Source of the DNA: Adiantum capillus-veneris | Taxonomy: Eukaryota; Streptophyta; Polypodiopsida; Polypodiales; Pteridaceae | Length of the DNA stretch: 60,000 bases | Direction: 5' to 3' | Assembly (NCBI GenBank): GCA_014529385.2 | Contig: CM043956.1 | Coordinates: 90,600,721-90,660,720 of the forward strand | Shown here: positions 1-10,324 of the stretch, piece by piece | Numbering within the stretch: the first letter of the stretch is position 1 | How the letters are laid out: every line of letters begins with the position of its first letter | Program-made: the position numbers and the translations under genes | Notes under the pieces: model-generated | What the model was told of the DNA's origin: nothing | Databases searched by the model: none | Seen by the model: the letters and a program-made list of their open reading frames with translations, nothing else

Positions 1-1080
1 CTTGAACTGCTTCAATTTAGTGTGCAGTCTCTTATTCTCCCTCTTTACTAAAGTAAAATCCATTGTTTATTGTTCCACTTATACTTTCACTACTCCAATT
101 GCATTTGGAAATTCACTAAAAGATAAATTTGAAAAGCTTGCTTTGGTTATATCTGGCTTTTATACTACAAATTTCCCAACTGCTATGACAGGTGTCTCTC
201 CTCTAGAATTTCCTTTTAGCTTTCTAAGTTTAAACCCTGTCTTTACTAACATAGGTGCTATTGCATTTTCACTTGTTTCCATCCCAACTTCACGAAACAA
301 TTCCCCAAATTATTTTTCCAAATTCACCTTCATTGTTTCCGGACACTCCGTTGTTGAATATCGTATAGAAACCAAATTTTGCACATCTTTTGTCATATGT
401 AGGATTTTCTGTTCCTGATGCGACTTTTGCCTTTTTTCCTTCTTTTGAGCAGATCCCGAGTCTTCAATCAACTATCCTGCCCCTTAAAAAAATTTGTCTA
501 CAAAATTCTCTTGTTGTTCACATACTGAAAAACTGCTACCAAATATGGCCCAACTTTTGTAGATTTATCCTTTCTCTTTTGCTTGGTGTAAATTTCAAAC
601 TTGATCTTGTCAAACAGGATGTTTGCCCATCCAATTTGCCTTCTAGTCTTAGCTGCTAGCAATATGCCATAGTTTTCCCTGCTTATATACTCTGACTTCA
701 CTAGCAAAAATATTCTTTCAAGAAACCATTTCATCTGTTGTAGTCTCACCTGGTTCTTTATTCCTGAAAGCTGATAGTAATACCTTCCACCTTGAGATTG
801 TCCAAAATCCTTTGTCATGTCTTTTTAGTTCCTTTGTTGACCTCATGTCATAGGTGCAGTAGGTATATCAAATACCTGATCAATCAGTTCTTCAATCAAA
901 TAATCTTTTGCAAAGATATGTCCATCATTGGCCTGTATATTCCTTAAGTATACCAGTGACATTTAATTCTGCCGCCAACTCATCCAAGGTAACCTTGCAA
1001 AGTTCAATAACCCTATTCTCTTCAACCATGGAATATTCTCCTCATTTGCCACTAAATCATACCTAAAGTCCAAGAAAATG
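1..1080 (-). pseudogene. Extra ORF downstream of H integrase, decayed
   Basis: The clearest open piece is 106 codons at 498-818, downstream of H integrase and in the same orientation. It is basic, with motifs such as TRRQIGWANILFD and STKVGPYLVAVFQYV. Further left the minus strand continues with stops and ends in a Lys/Glu-rich segment (VKRENKRLHTKLKQFK) that looks coiled-coil. Athila-type elements are known to carry an additional ORF after integrase, so this may be one. I do not recognise the protein, and no signal peptide or membrane segment is evident in the open piece. Confidence 0.35.
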
Positions 1081-1238
1081 TACTATGGGACTACTTTTTC
1101 TTTTGAAGGTGGTAAAGCCTTGATGGGTGTAAGCATCTCTGGTTCATCCTCCTCAGTGGACTCATCCACCACCGTCCTCTGGTAACGGGTTTTGCATAGA
1201 GGCTGCATTGCGACAAAGGGATCTTCTTCCTCCATCCT

Positions 1239-2716
1239 TTAGTCAGACAACCCCATAGCCACAGGTGTATTGCAAAGGCTCGACGTATTGCAGCACGCAA
1301 GAAAGTGTAGCGGAGAAGAAAAACACAGCAAAGTGGACTTTTCTACACCCCTCGAAATGATGCCTTTTTCCACTACCTTGCATGCAAGAGACATCTCAAT
1401 CCCACTCACATCATTAATTTGATAATCAATTCGATTACCCTTTATTTCTCCAAAAAATAGTTTGAGTCGCAAACCATTTACTGGCTTAGCAATTACTTGA
1501 CTTGACTCATCGGCCAAAACAAACGTATTAGGTCCCACAGGACTGATTATCTGAAATGGCCCTACAAACCTGAGTTATAATTTGCCAGGTATGTGTCCGA
1601 GCTTGCTATTGTAAACCATCACCCAATCTCCTGCAGAGAAAATTTTGGACTTTATGTTCTTGTTGATCCAAGCTTGCCTTCTTTGTTGGATAACCTCTGT
1701 AATATACATGCTCTAAATTCTATCCTCTTCGAGTTTCAACAATGCTTCTTTTTTGTAGTTAATTGACTCTTCAAGAGATAGCTTCTATTGAAATGCAACC
1801 CTGAGGCTTGGTACTAAAAATTCCATAGAAACTATTGCTTCCAATCCATATACCAACTTGAATGGTGTCATGCTTGTTCTCACTTTAAATGTAGTCTTAA
1901 AAGCCCGAAGTGCTAAATCCAACTTCTCATCCCAATCTGTCATGTTCTAATTGACCAACTTCCTGATTATCCTGATCAAAATCTTATTGGTACTTTTTGC
2001 TTGCCCATTTTTGTAAGGATAATACACAGTTGATTTCTTATGCACAATCATTTGCCAAGTACGTGTTCCAGCTTGCTATTGTAATCCATTACCCAATCTC
2101 TTGAAGAGAAAATTTTGAACTTTATGTTCTTGTTGATCCAAGCTTGCCTTCTTTGTTGGATAATCTCTGCCATATACATGCTCTGAATTCTATCCTCTTC
2201 GAGTTTCAGCAATGCTTCTTTTCTGTAGTTAATTGACTCTTCAAGAGAAAGCTTCTGTCGAAATGCAACCCTGAGGCTTGGTACTAAAAATTCCATAGAA
2301 ACTACTGCTTCCAGTCCATACACCAACTTGAATAATGTCATGCATGTTGTCACTTTAAATGCAGTCTTAAAAGCCCAAAGTGTTGAATCCAACTTCTCAT
2401 CCCAATCTGTCATGTTCTGATTGACCAACTTCCTGATTATCCTGATCAAAATCTTATTATTACTTTTTGCTTGCCCATTTTCATGAGGATAATACACAGT
2501 TGATTTCTACTGCAGGATCATATGCAGTTCAGTCAGTTTACTGATCACGTTTTTAATGAAATATCCTCCCTGATCAGAAACCAACTCAATAAGACATCCA
2601 AACCTAGTCATGATATTTTTATACAAACATTTTACCACACTCCTTGTTGTGTTATCTCTTAGAGCCGCAGCTTCTACCCATTTTGTGCAGTAATCAGTTG
2701 CAACCAAGGTGTACAT
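1239..2716 (-). pseudogene. Element H integrase core and C-terminal part
   Basis: Minus-strand pieces in order: 2716-2507 carries ATDYCTKWVEA and VSDQGGYF, the first two catalytic Asp motifs of a DDE integrase. 2497-2048 carries HENGQAKSNNK (the Glu motif) followed by the WDEKLDSTLWAFKTAFK segment common after plant gypsy integrase cores. 1538-1239 carries VGPNTFVLADES and KPVNGLRLKLF, the C-terminal fold that normally ends in a PVNG.RLK.Y/F motif. The region is broken by stops and by a 470-bp tandem duplication. Confidence 0.75.
1581..2510. repeat. Direct tandem duplication, period about 470 bp, inside H integrase
   Basis: The block beginning TTTGCCAGGTATGTG at 1581 recurs as TTTGCCAAGTACGTG at 2051. 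Both copies run on to the shared words TAATACACAGTTGATTTCT. The 10-mer GCTTGCTATT is at 1601 and 2071, giving a 470-bp period. The copies differ by scattered substitutions, so the duplication is not recent. Confidence 0.85.
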
Positions 2717-2758
2717 GTTCTATGTAATCAGTTGCAACCAAGGTGTACATGTTCTATG
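2691..2758. repeat. Short tandem duplication, 34-bp period
   Basis: TAATCAGTTGCAACCAAGG occurs at 2691 and again at 2725, with identical sequence up to TGTTCTATG. It lies in the integrase part of H, just upstream of the first catalytic Asp motif. Confidence 0.85.
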
Positions 2759-2857
2759 TAAACTTTGTAGGTGGCTTGATGGGACCAACAAAATTTAATC
2801 CCCACTTTTGAAATGGTTCCAAAGGTAGTATAGGTTGCAAGGGGATCTTGTCTACAT

Positions 2858-3242
2858 TCAATGGTCTGCCCTCTCTTTGACATAACAAACAGTTCTTACT
2901 GAATTAACAGTTGGCCACCAAAGTCCTGCTTGAAATATTTTTCTTGGAGTAACATCTCCTGAAAAATTTCCTCCTGAATTACCTGCATGAGCTTTTGCTA
3001 GTACTGCTCTTTGTTCAAACTCAACAACACATCTCCTGATCACTTGATCAATTCCTCTTTTGTACAAAACCCCTTCAATAATTGTATAAGGTTTACTTCT
3101 TAATGCTAATCTCTTTCTTTGATCCTTAGTCATTGCTTCAGGTAACACCCCTTTAGTCAAAAACTGAAGCATGTCTTCATACCAGCCCCCTGACTGGTCA
3201 TTCACCTGAACTAGAAACAACTCTACATGAGGCAGTTGATCA
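2858..3242 (-). pseudogene. Element H RNase H tail and integrase zinc-binding region
   Basis: The minus strand reads DQLPHVELFLVQVND, a linker typical after plant gypsy RNase H, then ITE-like text (YTIIEGVLYKRG) and the start of the integrase zinc-binding domain (RAVLAKAHAG, LWWPTV). The first codons of the 140-codon ORF come from the G LTR, so the true H segment begins at 3242. The other side of this reading frame is found at 14109 after removing G. Confidence 0.7.
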
Positions 3243-3365
3243 TGTAAGGACATGGGTTCTACGGGCAAGGCTATCAACACGGTCGGACAATGTGTACGTT
3301 AGGGGAAGGCTATAAGATAGTACGGTTGGGTGGAGACTAGAACATGCATTACCACCACCCTTTCA
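3243..3365 (+). repeat. 5' LTR of element G, 123 bp
   Basis: Begins TGTAAGGACATGGG and ends CCACCCTTTCA. It aligns over its whole length to the reverse complement of 58356-58479 and of the B-interrupted copy 49055-49126 plus 58037-58090. This short LTR is therefore a family of three copies here. Confidence 0.8.
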
Positions 3366-3366
3366 C

Positions 3367-3378
3367 TGGTATCTGAGC
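3367..3378 (+). promoter_or_regulatory. Primer-binding site of G (initiator-Met tRNA type)
   Basis: TGGTATCTGAGC lies one base after the LTR end. It differs at one position from the canonical TGGTATCAGAGC complementary to the 3' end of initiator tRNA-Met seen in A, B and J. Position and sequence fix the direction of G as plus. Confidence 0.7.
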
Positions 3379-3605
3379 TATTTCTAGGGAAGGAAAAAAG
3401 CGAGTTGCATGTGCAATGATGTCTACGTTCTACAGCAAAAAAGAAGAGAGGAACAGAGTTCTGCACGCAACACGCAAAGGCAAACAACGACAACCGATCG
3501 CTCCAACCACACCACCACGAGCAACCAAGGCAAACTCGATCGGAAACTCTACGGCACTGAGGCTTCGTTGGCTGTACACGTAAGAAGGTCCTCTAAATCC
3601 TTTTA

Positions 3606-3676
3606 TGAAGGAGGGTTGAACCCACACCCCCATGAGGGTAAGAGGCCAACACTCTACCATCCAAGCTATTAAGCCT
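3606..3676 (-). tRNA. tRNA-Lys-like relic or tRNA-derived SINE head
   Basis: The minus strand carries an A-box-like TAGCTTGGATGGTAGAG (3652-3668), a CTCTTA anticodon-loop-like segment and a B-box-like GGGTTCAACCC (3613-3623) in the order and spacing of a tRNA gene. The order and words resemble plant tRNA-Lys(CTT). The acceptor, anticodon and T stems do not pair well, so it is not a functional tRNA. It lies in the leader of G between primer site and gag. A tRNA-derived SINE head is the alternative. Confidence 0.35.
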
Positions 3677-3927
3677 TGTTATGTATAACAAGGAAAGATA
3701 CCATACTTATGTTGACAAGAAAGCTAAAAGAAAAAGGAAAGCTTCAAACTTCAAGAAAGTAGTTTCACCCTTCCTTTTTACCTCTTGGAGAAAGGCAAGT
3801 TTTCCTCCAAAATTCATTTTTCTTCAAGGAGGAAGCTTCACACGTGCAGAAAACCTTCACAAAAATGACGAGTTTTTGTGAAGAATCAATGAAGGTATTA
3901 TTACAACGAACGCGACATGAAACACTA

Positions 3928-4181
3928 TGTGCGCTCCTTGCCGCACTGTCAAAGCAAGGGACTTGCCGATACACCGTGTGCGAGCCGCAGACGGCTCCAA
4001 GCACACAACAAGCCTAAACTAGCAAGCTCAAGAGAGCAAAGGGTGTGTCACTCACCGCTCTACGCTCGCCTTCGTGGTGGATTCCTTGCCGCGATGAAGA
4101 AGAAGCTGCAGTCGTGCCGCGCTCAACCGCTTCGCCGCCGTCGTGCCTTCGTAATGCTCGATCGCACACACACTCTCCCTC

Positions 4182-4220
<39 letters not shown>

Positions 4221-4513
4221 AGGAGGTGAAGAAGAAGAAGATGGAGATGGAGATGGAGCAAGAGTACTCTTCTATTGCACAAATGAGAGAATGAGTAAAA
4301 ATTAGGTTTAGTTGGCTTTTATATGAGCTCACCCCATTCACACTTGGGCGCCCATGCTTAGCCAACTAATCCCTTGAATGTCCCAGTTAGAGTGCGCCTC
4401 TCATCGGCGATCACCCTTACCCTGTTCCTATTGGTCCGACAAGCCCGGTACCTGACTCTAAATAATACAACGTTTATAGATCATAGGGTGTCCTTGTGCC
4501 GTGAGGGTTAACA
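3928..4513 (-). repeat. 3' LTR of element E (left copy)
   Basis: On the minus strand it begins TGTTAACCCTCACGG and ends AGCGCACA (TG...CA). Inside are a CT/CA microsatellite and a GAAGAAGAAG stretch. It aligns along its full length to 8308-8891 with few differences. Confidence 0.9.
4314..4325 (-). promoter_or_regulatory. TATA box candidate in E LTR (also at 8690-8701)
   Basis: The minus strand reads CATATAAAAGCC, a good plant TATA box, about 190 bases into the LTR. It is conserved at the same place in the right (5') LTR, where it would drive transcription of E. No mapped start site is available. Confidence 0.5.
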
Positions 4514-4526
4514 TGCCCCCCTTCCT
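4514..4526 (-). promoter_or_regulatory. Polypurine tract of E
   Basis: The minus strand reads AGGAAGGGGGGCA directly against the start of the 3' LTR, the expected place for plus-strand priming. It supports the minus orientation given by the primer site at the other end. Confidence 0.7.
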
Positions 4527-6145
4527 GATGTAGATTCCGTCCTCGGAAGCTATTGAGTTGAAGCTGGTTCGTCGAGGTGGAAGAGCATTTGAGATGAATG
4601 TCCTTAGCCTTCTTCAGTCACTGCAAACTCAAACAACATTGGCACAGTAATTGCATTCTCTTAAAAAGCATATGCAGTTTTAGGTAGACAAATTGATTGG
4701 TAAAAGAATTTCAAACAATTTGTTAGCAATGAACATTAAATTGCAATGTAATCAAATGCATAAATAGATGTAAAGGTAGAAAATTAAATAAGTCTGGGGT
4801 CGCTAATTTGACGGTCGAAAGGCACTAGAGATCGAATATTAATACCATGGGTAAGCTTCTTAATTTTCAGTGGTCAATTAAGTTGTTTAATCGCGAGAGC
4901 CAAGTATTCATGTTCGAGGGTTGACTAGAGGCTATATCTAGAAGACCTTGTAGTTAAGCTACCATAAAAGGAATTTCTCATGAAATCATCGCCTGGCTGA
5001 TTACTTTTTCGTTGACCCCCCAAAGAGTTTTCACATTGATTCAATTATGATGTGTGTGCTTATTTTGTATGCCTTGGGTTTTTTGCTTTTCAAGGAAAAG
5101 CGCCCACACTGGGAACCTCTAGGGCTCTAGTACCATAGGCGATACATGTGAGTGAAGTACCAATTTAAGCAGGGATTTCTCTTCCAGCTTAAAATTTTAC
5201 ATTGTGGCACTTTGATTTTTTGCTTGTTCATTTTCAGCATTTTAATTTTGTAACTCTGGGGGGTCATATAACACTCTTACCCTCCCCAGGCTCATCACAT
5301 TAGTAAACTCCCTTTATAATACTTAAGCTAAAGGTCAATAGGGTTAACCCCACTAGAAAGCCCTAGTACATTTCATACAATGCTGCCTAAATCGGATTAA
5401 GAACCTAAGTAACCATTGCTTATTAGGAAGACATTCCCCATGGTATTAAGAGAAGATTTCTAATACCTAGCTTGGTCAAACTAGCTTAGTCGGACTGCTT
5501 GATTTTTAAACCTAGATAAGTGATTATGACAAAACATTACATTGAATTAAATGTTTGATACTAAGCAAATGCGCTGAATATTATGCTACCAATCACAATC
5601 AAAGCAGACAAACATGGATGCAAAAAAGATAAAGGGCAATGCTAATGGACAAGAAACACCTGCTTGTGTTGATAGTCGCGCTTGATCTGAAGTGTGAACG
5701 AGAGAAAGGTTCCATGAAGGTCCAAATCCTATCAATAGCAACACGCTCCTGTACACACTAGGAAACAAAAGGAATACCTCCAGGAGGCACATTAGTGGGA
5801 AAAGAGAACTTCGCTAATCTCTCAACTCTAAAACAGAAACACTCCTATCGTACTAATCTTACCTACCCTCCATCACTCAAGTGATGAGGATCAAAGGTGT
5901 TTTATGGCATAGGTTTCTGTTTCACTGTACCAGATGTGACATGTGTAGGTCTGAGTTAATGTTTTGACTTTTAATGTGCATACTCGTTTGCTAATTGCTC
6001 TTGCTCTTTTGTTTTTTTTTGGTGAGTATAAAGCTTTATATGTACATTCCCTAAGATTGGGAGATATAGAGGTCAGGGAGAAAGGTTGAGAGGGAAGCAA
6101 GTGAATGATGGATGTCCACAAACACTCCCCCCTTCCTTGGGTAGA
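4527..6145. other. Untranslated interior of E, no gene seen
   Basis: About 1.6 kb downstream of the E ORF. Only short ORFs without family motifs occur on either strand. The text is mixed-composition and not repetitive. It could be a 3' untranslated region or stuffer, as in large retrotransposon derivatives. Confidence 0.5.
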
Positions 6146-7369
6146 TCATACCGTTTGAAATGAGCTTGTCACCCTTTGAAACCAATTGTTCCAGTTGGTA
6201 ATAGGTGAGGATTTTTGCCAGTAGTTTTCTATTACCCTAGGTGCCTCGTCAAGTTGTAAGGGTGGTAAGGTACTCTCCCAGGATCGAACTTGAAGTGGTT
6301 CATCAGGTGATTCTTGAACACTGGGAGGTGTGGATTCTTTTGTAGCTTCATGGAGGTCCACTACTATAGATGGAGGCTGTGTAGAAGCTTTTACCTCTAT
6401 GGATGTATTACATGATGAGCTAGAATCTTCATGGGACTCCCCCCTTCCTGAGCTAGGTGGAACAAATCGTTCTTTCTTTGGTACCCAAACTAGCTCGGGA
6501 GCGGGTGTGTAGCATTCTGTGATTTTTTTCTTTCCACGATCATTAATTCGTTTTGGAGCTACGGGATTGGGCTCACTTGGGTCAGGTGATAGGTAAGAGC
6601 ATAATCTACGTTTTGGCACCCAGATTTGATCATTTCCTTGATAGTAGCCTTGGGCTTCCAATAGTCGTTTAGGGATCCATTGCAACATTTTCTTACTTTT
6701 CTTGGAGCGAGTGGTACGTTTCTTACAAGGCTTCTGTTTTTTAGCACTAGCTATGGTCACTAAAGAAGCTTTAGGGACCCACTTGTATGTTTTCTTCGTT
6801 ACATTAGGATGAGTCTTGTCGGAAGCGATATGCATTGCTTGTAGCATATTTAAGGGTATAGGCATTTCATCCCCCTCAGGTGTTACCCAGGTCGTCCCCC
6901 TATTTCCCCAAGTGTCTATGGTTGCTGCTAGGTGGACCCAATCCACATTGTCTGACTTCGTCATCCCAGGTAGGATATCCATATGGACACTCTTTGGGGG
7001 TGTGGGGTCCACGTGCGATGTGAAAGGAGAGTCCACTTCCCCACCCCCTTCGTGGGCTTCACTTGCATCAGGTTCCGAGCGAGTAGCTCTACCTAATGTT
7101 TCCATGAAACGGCTAAACATACTAGTACTAGGCTGTGGAGCTTCGGGAGGTTCATGGCCTTCTCTCTCAGTGTTTTGGGTAGGGTATGCTTCCATGATTT
7201 CTGAGTCGGAGGAGGAATCACTAGCGGCTATTTTAGGGTCTTGGGTGGTGCTACCTTGTGTCCCCGCTGAGGGTCTAGAGCTTATCGTGGATGGGTAATG
7301 GGTGTCCGTATGAACAGAGGCACTACCAATGTGATCGTGCTCTAACACTCGTCCAAAGCGTAGGTTCAT
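6146..7369 (-). CDS. Unrecognised 407-aa protein with four W[VI]PK motifs, carried by E
   Basis: Uninterrupted minus-strand ORF from ATG at 7369; the frame is open upstream to about 7450, so an earlier non-ATG or spliced start is possible. Residues 1-130 are Ser/Thr/Pro/Glu-rich and probably disordered. Residues 190-300 are Lys/Arg-rich and carry WVPK at 197, WIPK at 231, WVPK at 250 and WVPK at 295, each followed by basic or hydrophobic residues (for example IWVPKRRLC). The C-terminal hundred residues are again Pro/Ser/Glu-rich. No zinc knuckle, protease, RT or integrase motif is present. An intact frame in an element without pol suggests a retained role such as RNA or DNA binding, but that is inference; a remnant of a gag-like protein is the alternative. 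Confidence 0.65.
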   Translation of the reverse strand: MNLRFGRVLEHDHIGSASVHTDTHYPSTISSRPSAGTQGSTTQDPKIAASDSSSDSEIMEAYPTQNTEREGHEPPEAPQPSTSMFSRFMETLGRATRSEPDASEAHEGGGEVDSPFTSHVDPTPPKSVHMDILPGMTKSDNVDWVHLAATIDTWGNRGTTWVTPEGDEMPIPLNMLQAMHIASDKTHPNVTKKTYKWVPKASLVTIASAKKQKPCKKRTTRSKKSKKMLQWIPKRLLEAQGYYQGNDQIWVPKRRLCSYLSPDPSEPNPVAPKRINDRGKKKITECYTPAPELVWVPKKERFVPPSSGRGESHEDSSSSCNTSIEVKASTQPPSIVVDLHEATKESTPPSVQESPDEPLQVRSWESTLPPLQLDEAPRVIENYWQKSSPITNWNNWFQRVTSSFQTV

Positions 7370-7969
7370 ATGACTTGATCCCCTAGAAGTGTCAGTGAGT
7401 GCCCGTGAAGGCTGCTCACCTAGTATTTTTGGGTGTTTTGCAACCCAAGTCTTTCCTTAATTTGACTTTTTGGTCCTTTTTTTTCTGACCCGGCTATAGA
7501 ATAGAGCGTATGATAGCTCAAAACGAGCGTTTCGGTCAGAGGGTCGTGCCGTGCTTTACAGCCCTCCGTTTGGTCACTCTATGCTCTCGGAATCCCTAAA
7601 ACTGTCAATTTCCAGTAGGGAACTAGGCCCAAACTAGAAAGTCTAAGGGTGCAAGTGGGAAGAGAAAGGAGGAGAGTGGAGGACTTGTCCCACATGCTCT
7701 CATTCTCTCTTGAGGGAGTAGGGTATATATATAAGAGTGAGTCTAGTATATATCAGAGAACTGAGGTCTGGGCCTGGGCTTGGGCTTGGGGAAATGATCC
7801 CGATCCCGATCTAACTTTTATACAAACCAACCCGTCCGTTTTAAAACTCACATTTTTTATTTTCGATAATTTAACCTCCCCCTCACCCGCGTTTTTATTT
7901 TTCGGATTTTTTTTTTCAAAATTTTTTTTTTCGAAAAAATTAAATATTATTTTATTAATTATTTTTTGA
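7370..7969. other. Leader of E, ORF-proximal part
   Basis: This lies upstream of the 407-aa ORF on the minus strand and includes a T/A-rich stretch at 7850-7970. Apart from the in-frame extension to about 7450, no coding signal is seen. Confidence 0.5.
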
Positions 7970-8190
7970 ATGCAGGAAATGCAGAAATTGAAACTGCAGA
8001 AAATGCAGAAATTGAAAAAACGCAAGAAATGCAGAAAATTGAAAAAACACAGAAAATGCAAAAAAAATGCAGAAATTGAAACTTGACAGAACCAGAAAAT
8101 GCAAAAAATGCAAAAACGCAAGAAATGCTAACTGTGCAGTGCAAACCAGAAAACGTAGAAAACGCAGAAAACGCAAAAAACAGAAATCTC
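7970..8190 (-). repeat. Degenerate minisatellite in the leader of E
   Basis: Variants of GCAGAAATTGAAA, GCAGAAAATGCAG and ACGCAGAAAACGC follow one another for about 220 bp on the plus strand (TTTCTGCATTTTC on the element's sense strand). Unit length drifts between about 6 and 16 bp. It sits between the primer site and the ORF, where packaging signals normally lie. Confidence 0.75.
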
Positions 8191-8285
8191 CACACAACTA
8201 CACACACTCATTCCCTGCCTTTCCTATGATAGAAATTGCACCACAAGAAAGCGTAAAGTGCTAACCGAGCTTAGTGTAGGGCATA

Positions 8286-8303
8286 TCCCCGGCAGCGGCG
8301 CCA
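8286..8303 (-). promoter_or_regulatory. Primer-binding site of E, tRNA-Asp type
   Basis: The minus strand reads TGGCGCCGCTGCCGGGGA, four bases inside the right LTR. It matches, with one difference that I recall, the tRNA-Asp-complementary site of Athila-type plant elements (TGGCGCCGTTGCCGGGGA). Confidence 0.75.
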
Positions 8304-8307
8304 AAAA

Positions 8308-8558
8308 TGTGCGCTCCTTGCTGCACTGTCGAAGCAAGGGACTTGCCGATACACCGTGTGCGAGCCGCAAACGGCTCCAAGCACACAACAAGCCTAAACT
8401 AGCAAGCTCAAGAGAGCAAAGGGTGTGTCACTCACCGCTCTACGCTCGCCTTTGTGGTGGATTCCTCGCCGCGATGAAGAAGAAGTTGCAGTCGTGCCGC
8501 GCTCAACCGCTTCGCTGCCGTCGTGCCTTCGTAATGCTCGATCGCACACACACTCTCC

Positions 8559-8596
<38 letters not shown>

Positions 8597-8891
8597 AGGA
8601 GGTGAAGAAGAAGAAGATGGAGATGGAGATGGAGCAAGAGCACTCTTCTATTGCACAAATGAGAGAATGAGTAAAAATTAGGTTTAGTTGGCTTTTATAT
8701 GAGCTCACCCCATTCACACTTGGGCGCCCATGCTTAGCCAACTAATCCCTTGAATGTCCCAGTTAGAATGCGCCTCTCATCGGCGATCACCCTTACCCTG
8801 TTCCTATTGGTACGACAAGCCCGATACCTGACTCTAAATAATACAACGTTTATAGATCATAGGGTGTCCGTGTGCCGTGAGGGTTAACACA
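8308..8891 (-). repeat. 5' LTR of element E (right copy)
   Basis: The 584-bp partner of 3928-4513, with the same TG...CA ends, the same CA microsatellite with different repeat number, and the same TATA candidate. The few differences seen are single substitutions and microsatellite length. Confidence 0.9.
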
Positions 8892-9103
8892 CTACAATTT
8901 CTGCAAGGTGAGGTTCGCATGCAACACAAATTGGCGAGCATAAAAAACACAAAGACTTCAAGCTTTACAAGATACAAGTTGACGTTTTTTTCTCTCTTTA
9001 TTGTGTGTTTACCATGGCTAGTGAGGATATCCGACCTACACACACTTTTGATTTTGAACACGTACATCAAAATTAGGGCACCACGAGTGTTGCCGACACT
9101 AAT

Positions 9104-10170
9104 ATGCATGACAATGATGATCTAGGAGATCATGGCCTTGTAGATATGGCTTCTTTCAAGACTTTGGAAAATTTACAAAGCGTACTTGAATGCAACCTCT
9201 CTGCACTCAATGCAAATGTTACAAATCTTACTGAGCTACTTGTTATATTTATGAATTCACAGACGGCTCAAGGAGTCACAAGTGGCACGATTTAAGGAAA
9301 CCAAGCTCGCACAACTCAAGGAGTCCAAGAGACAAGTGCTTCAGAAGATGCAAAAGGTAGCAATGCATTGCTTAAGAATATCACCATTCCTGAGTTTCAT
9401 AGGGAAGAGCGTGATCGCAAAAAGGATGCGATCAATACGTTCTTACACAAATGGAGTGATATTCGTAGGTTGAGACACACCCTGGATATAAAGACAATTG
9501 TGGAAAGAAATCTATCTCTTAAAAGCAAGGCCTATAAGTGGTGAATGACAATTCCAATAGATGTTTGTCCTCCATCTTGGGTTGTGTTTCAAGCTTCTTT
9601 CTCCAAAGAGTTTTTGGACTCCAATGAAGAGGATAAAAATTGGTTAGCATGGGATGCATGCCGCATGTCTGGCCTCTCTCTCACTCAATATCTTTCCAAG
9701 TATTGGAAAATCATATTAAGACTAGAAGGTTTAGATGAATTCCAAAAGATACAAGGTTTTAATAGGGGTCTTGACAAAGACTATCGTCTTCATGTCAAGA
9801 CCCAGCATCCCAAAACTTTAGAAGAAGCCATTGGTCATGCCCAATGATATGATGATGACCAAGAGAGGAAAGGAAATGTTCCCTACTCTAAGAATACTTT
9901 TGCTAAGAGCAATGTGGCTAAGAGACAATGGTGAGGTAGATATCCCACATGTTCCAAGAGAAATAAGAGACAATCTACCTCTCCACTCCCACAAGAGGCT
10001 AAGTAGCCTAAGCAATCACGAGATACTCCACGTGGGTCTCTCAGCACTGCTGATGCTGAGCATGCAAAGAAACACAGTTTGTGTTTCAAATGTCTTTCAG
10101 AACAATATAACAAGAAGTATTGTCCTCTTTTGCAAGGCAAAGAAAAGGCCATGCACACGGTGCAACACCT
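9104..10170 (+). pseudogene. Element G gag, broken
   Basis: The plus strand reads as a chromovirus gag over several frames. 9104-9295 is an N-terminal piece. 9545-9847 has the central retrotransposon-gag text (WVVFQASFSKEF, MSGLSLTQYLSKYW, FNRGLDKDYRLHV). 10079 onward reads CFKCLSEQYNKKYC, a zinc knuckle in which the usual GH pair is lost (His to Tyr). Stops and shifts separate the pieces. The leader is interrupted by E. Confidence 0.75.
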
Positions 10171-10324
10171 CACATTAGATTCATCTCCTAAATATTATTC
10201 TATAGAGGTTCTTCGTATGGAAGAAAAGCACAACTATGTGCACCTGCTTCAATGTGTCAGCCCACCTTTGGTCCCCATGAATTGATTTGCATGCATGGAA
10301 CTCTTAATGGATAACGTGTTCTTA

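Larger units (their letters stand above)
3928..8891 (-). mobile_element. Element E: non-autonomous LTR element inserted in G
   Basis: Two nearly identical LTRs (586 and 584 bp) flank 3.8 kb. The five bases outside both ends are CACTA (3923-3927 and 8892-8896). A primer site of tRNA-Asp type next to the right LTR and a purine tract next to the left LTR set the orientation as minus. No gag, protease, RT or integrase signature is visible; the only substantial ORF encodes an unrecognised 407-aa protein. The Asp primer is typical of Athila-type gypsy elements, so E is probably mobilised by such a relative (inference). Confidence 0.85.

Noticed and set aside
3917-4305. ORFs of about 80-125 codons repeated at 3917-4305 and 8258-8741
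   Set aside because: They are the two LTRs of E read in all frames. Identity reflects the LTR pair, not a gene family.
3923-8896. CACTA at both ends, suggesting a CACTA (En/Spm) DNA transposon
   Set aside because: CACTA here lies outside TG...CA LTRs and is a five-base target duplication. There are no CACTA-type terminal inverted repeats, and the primer site and purine tract show an LTR element.
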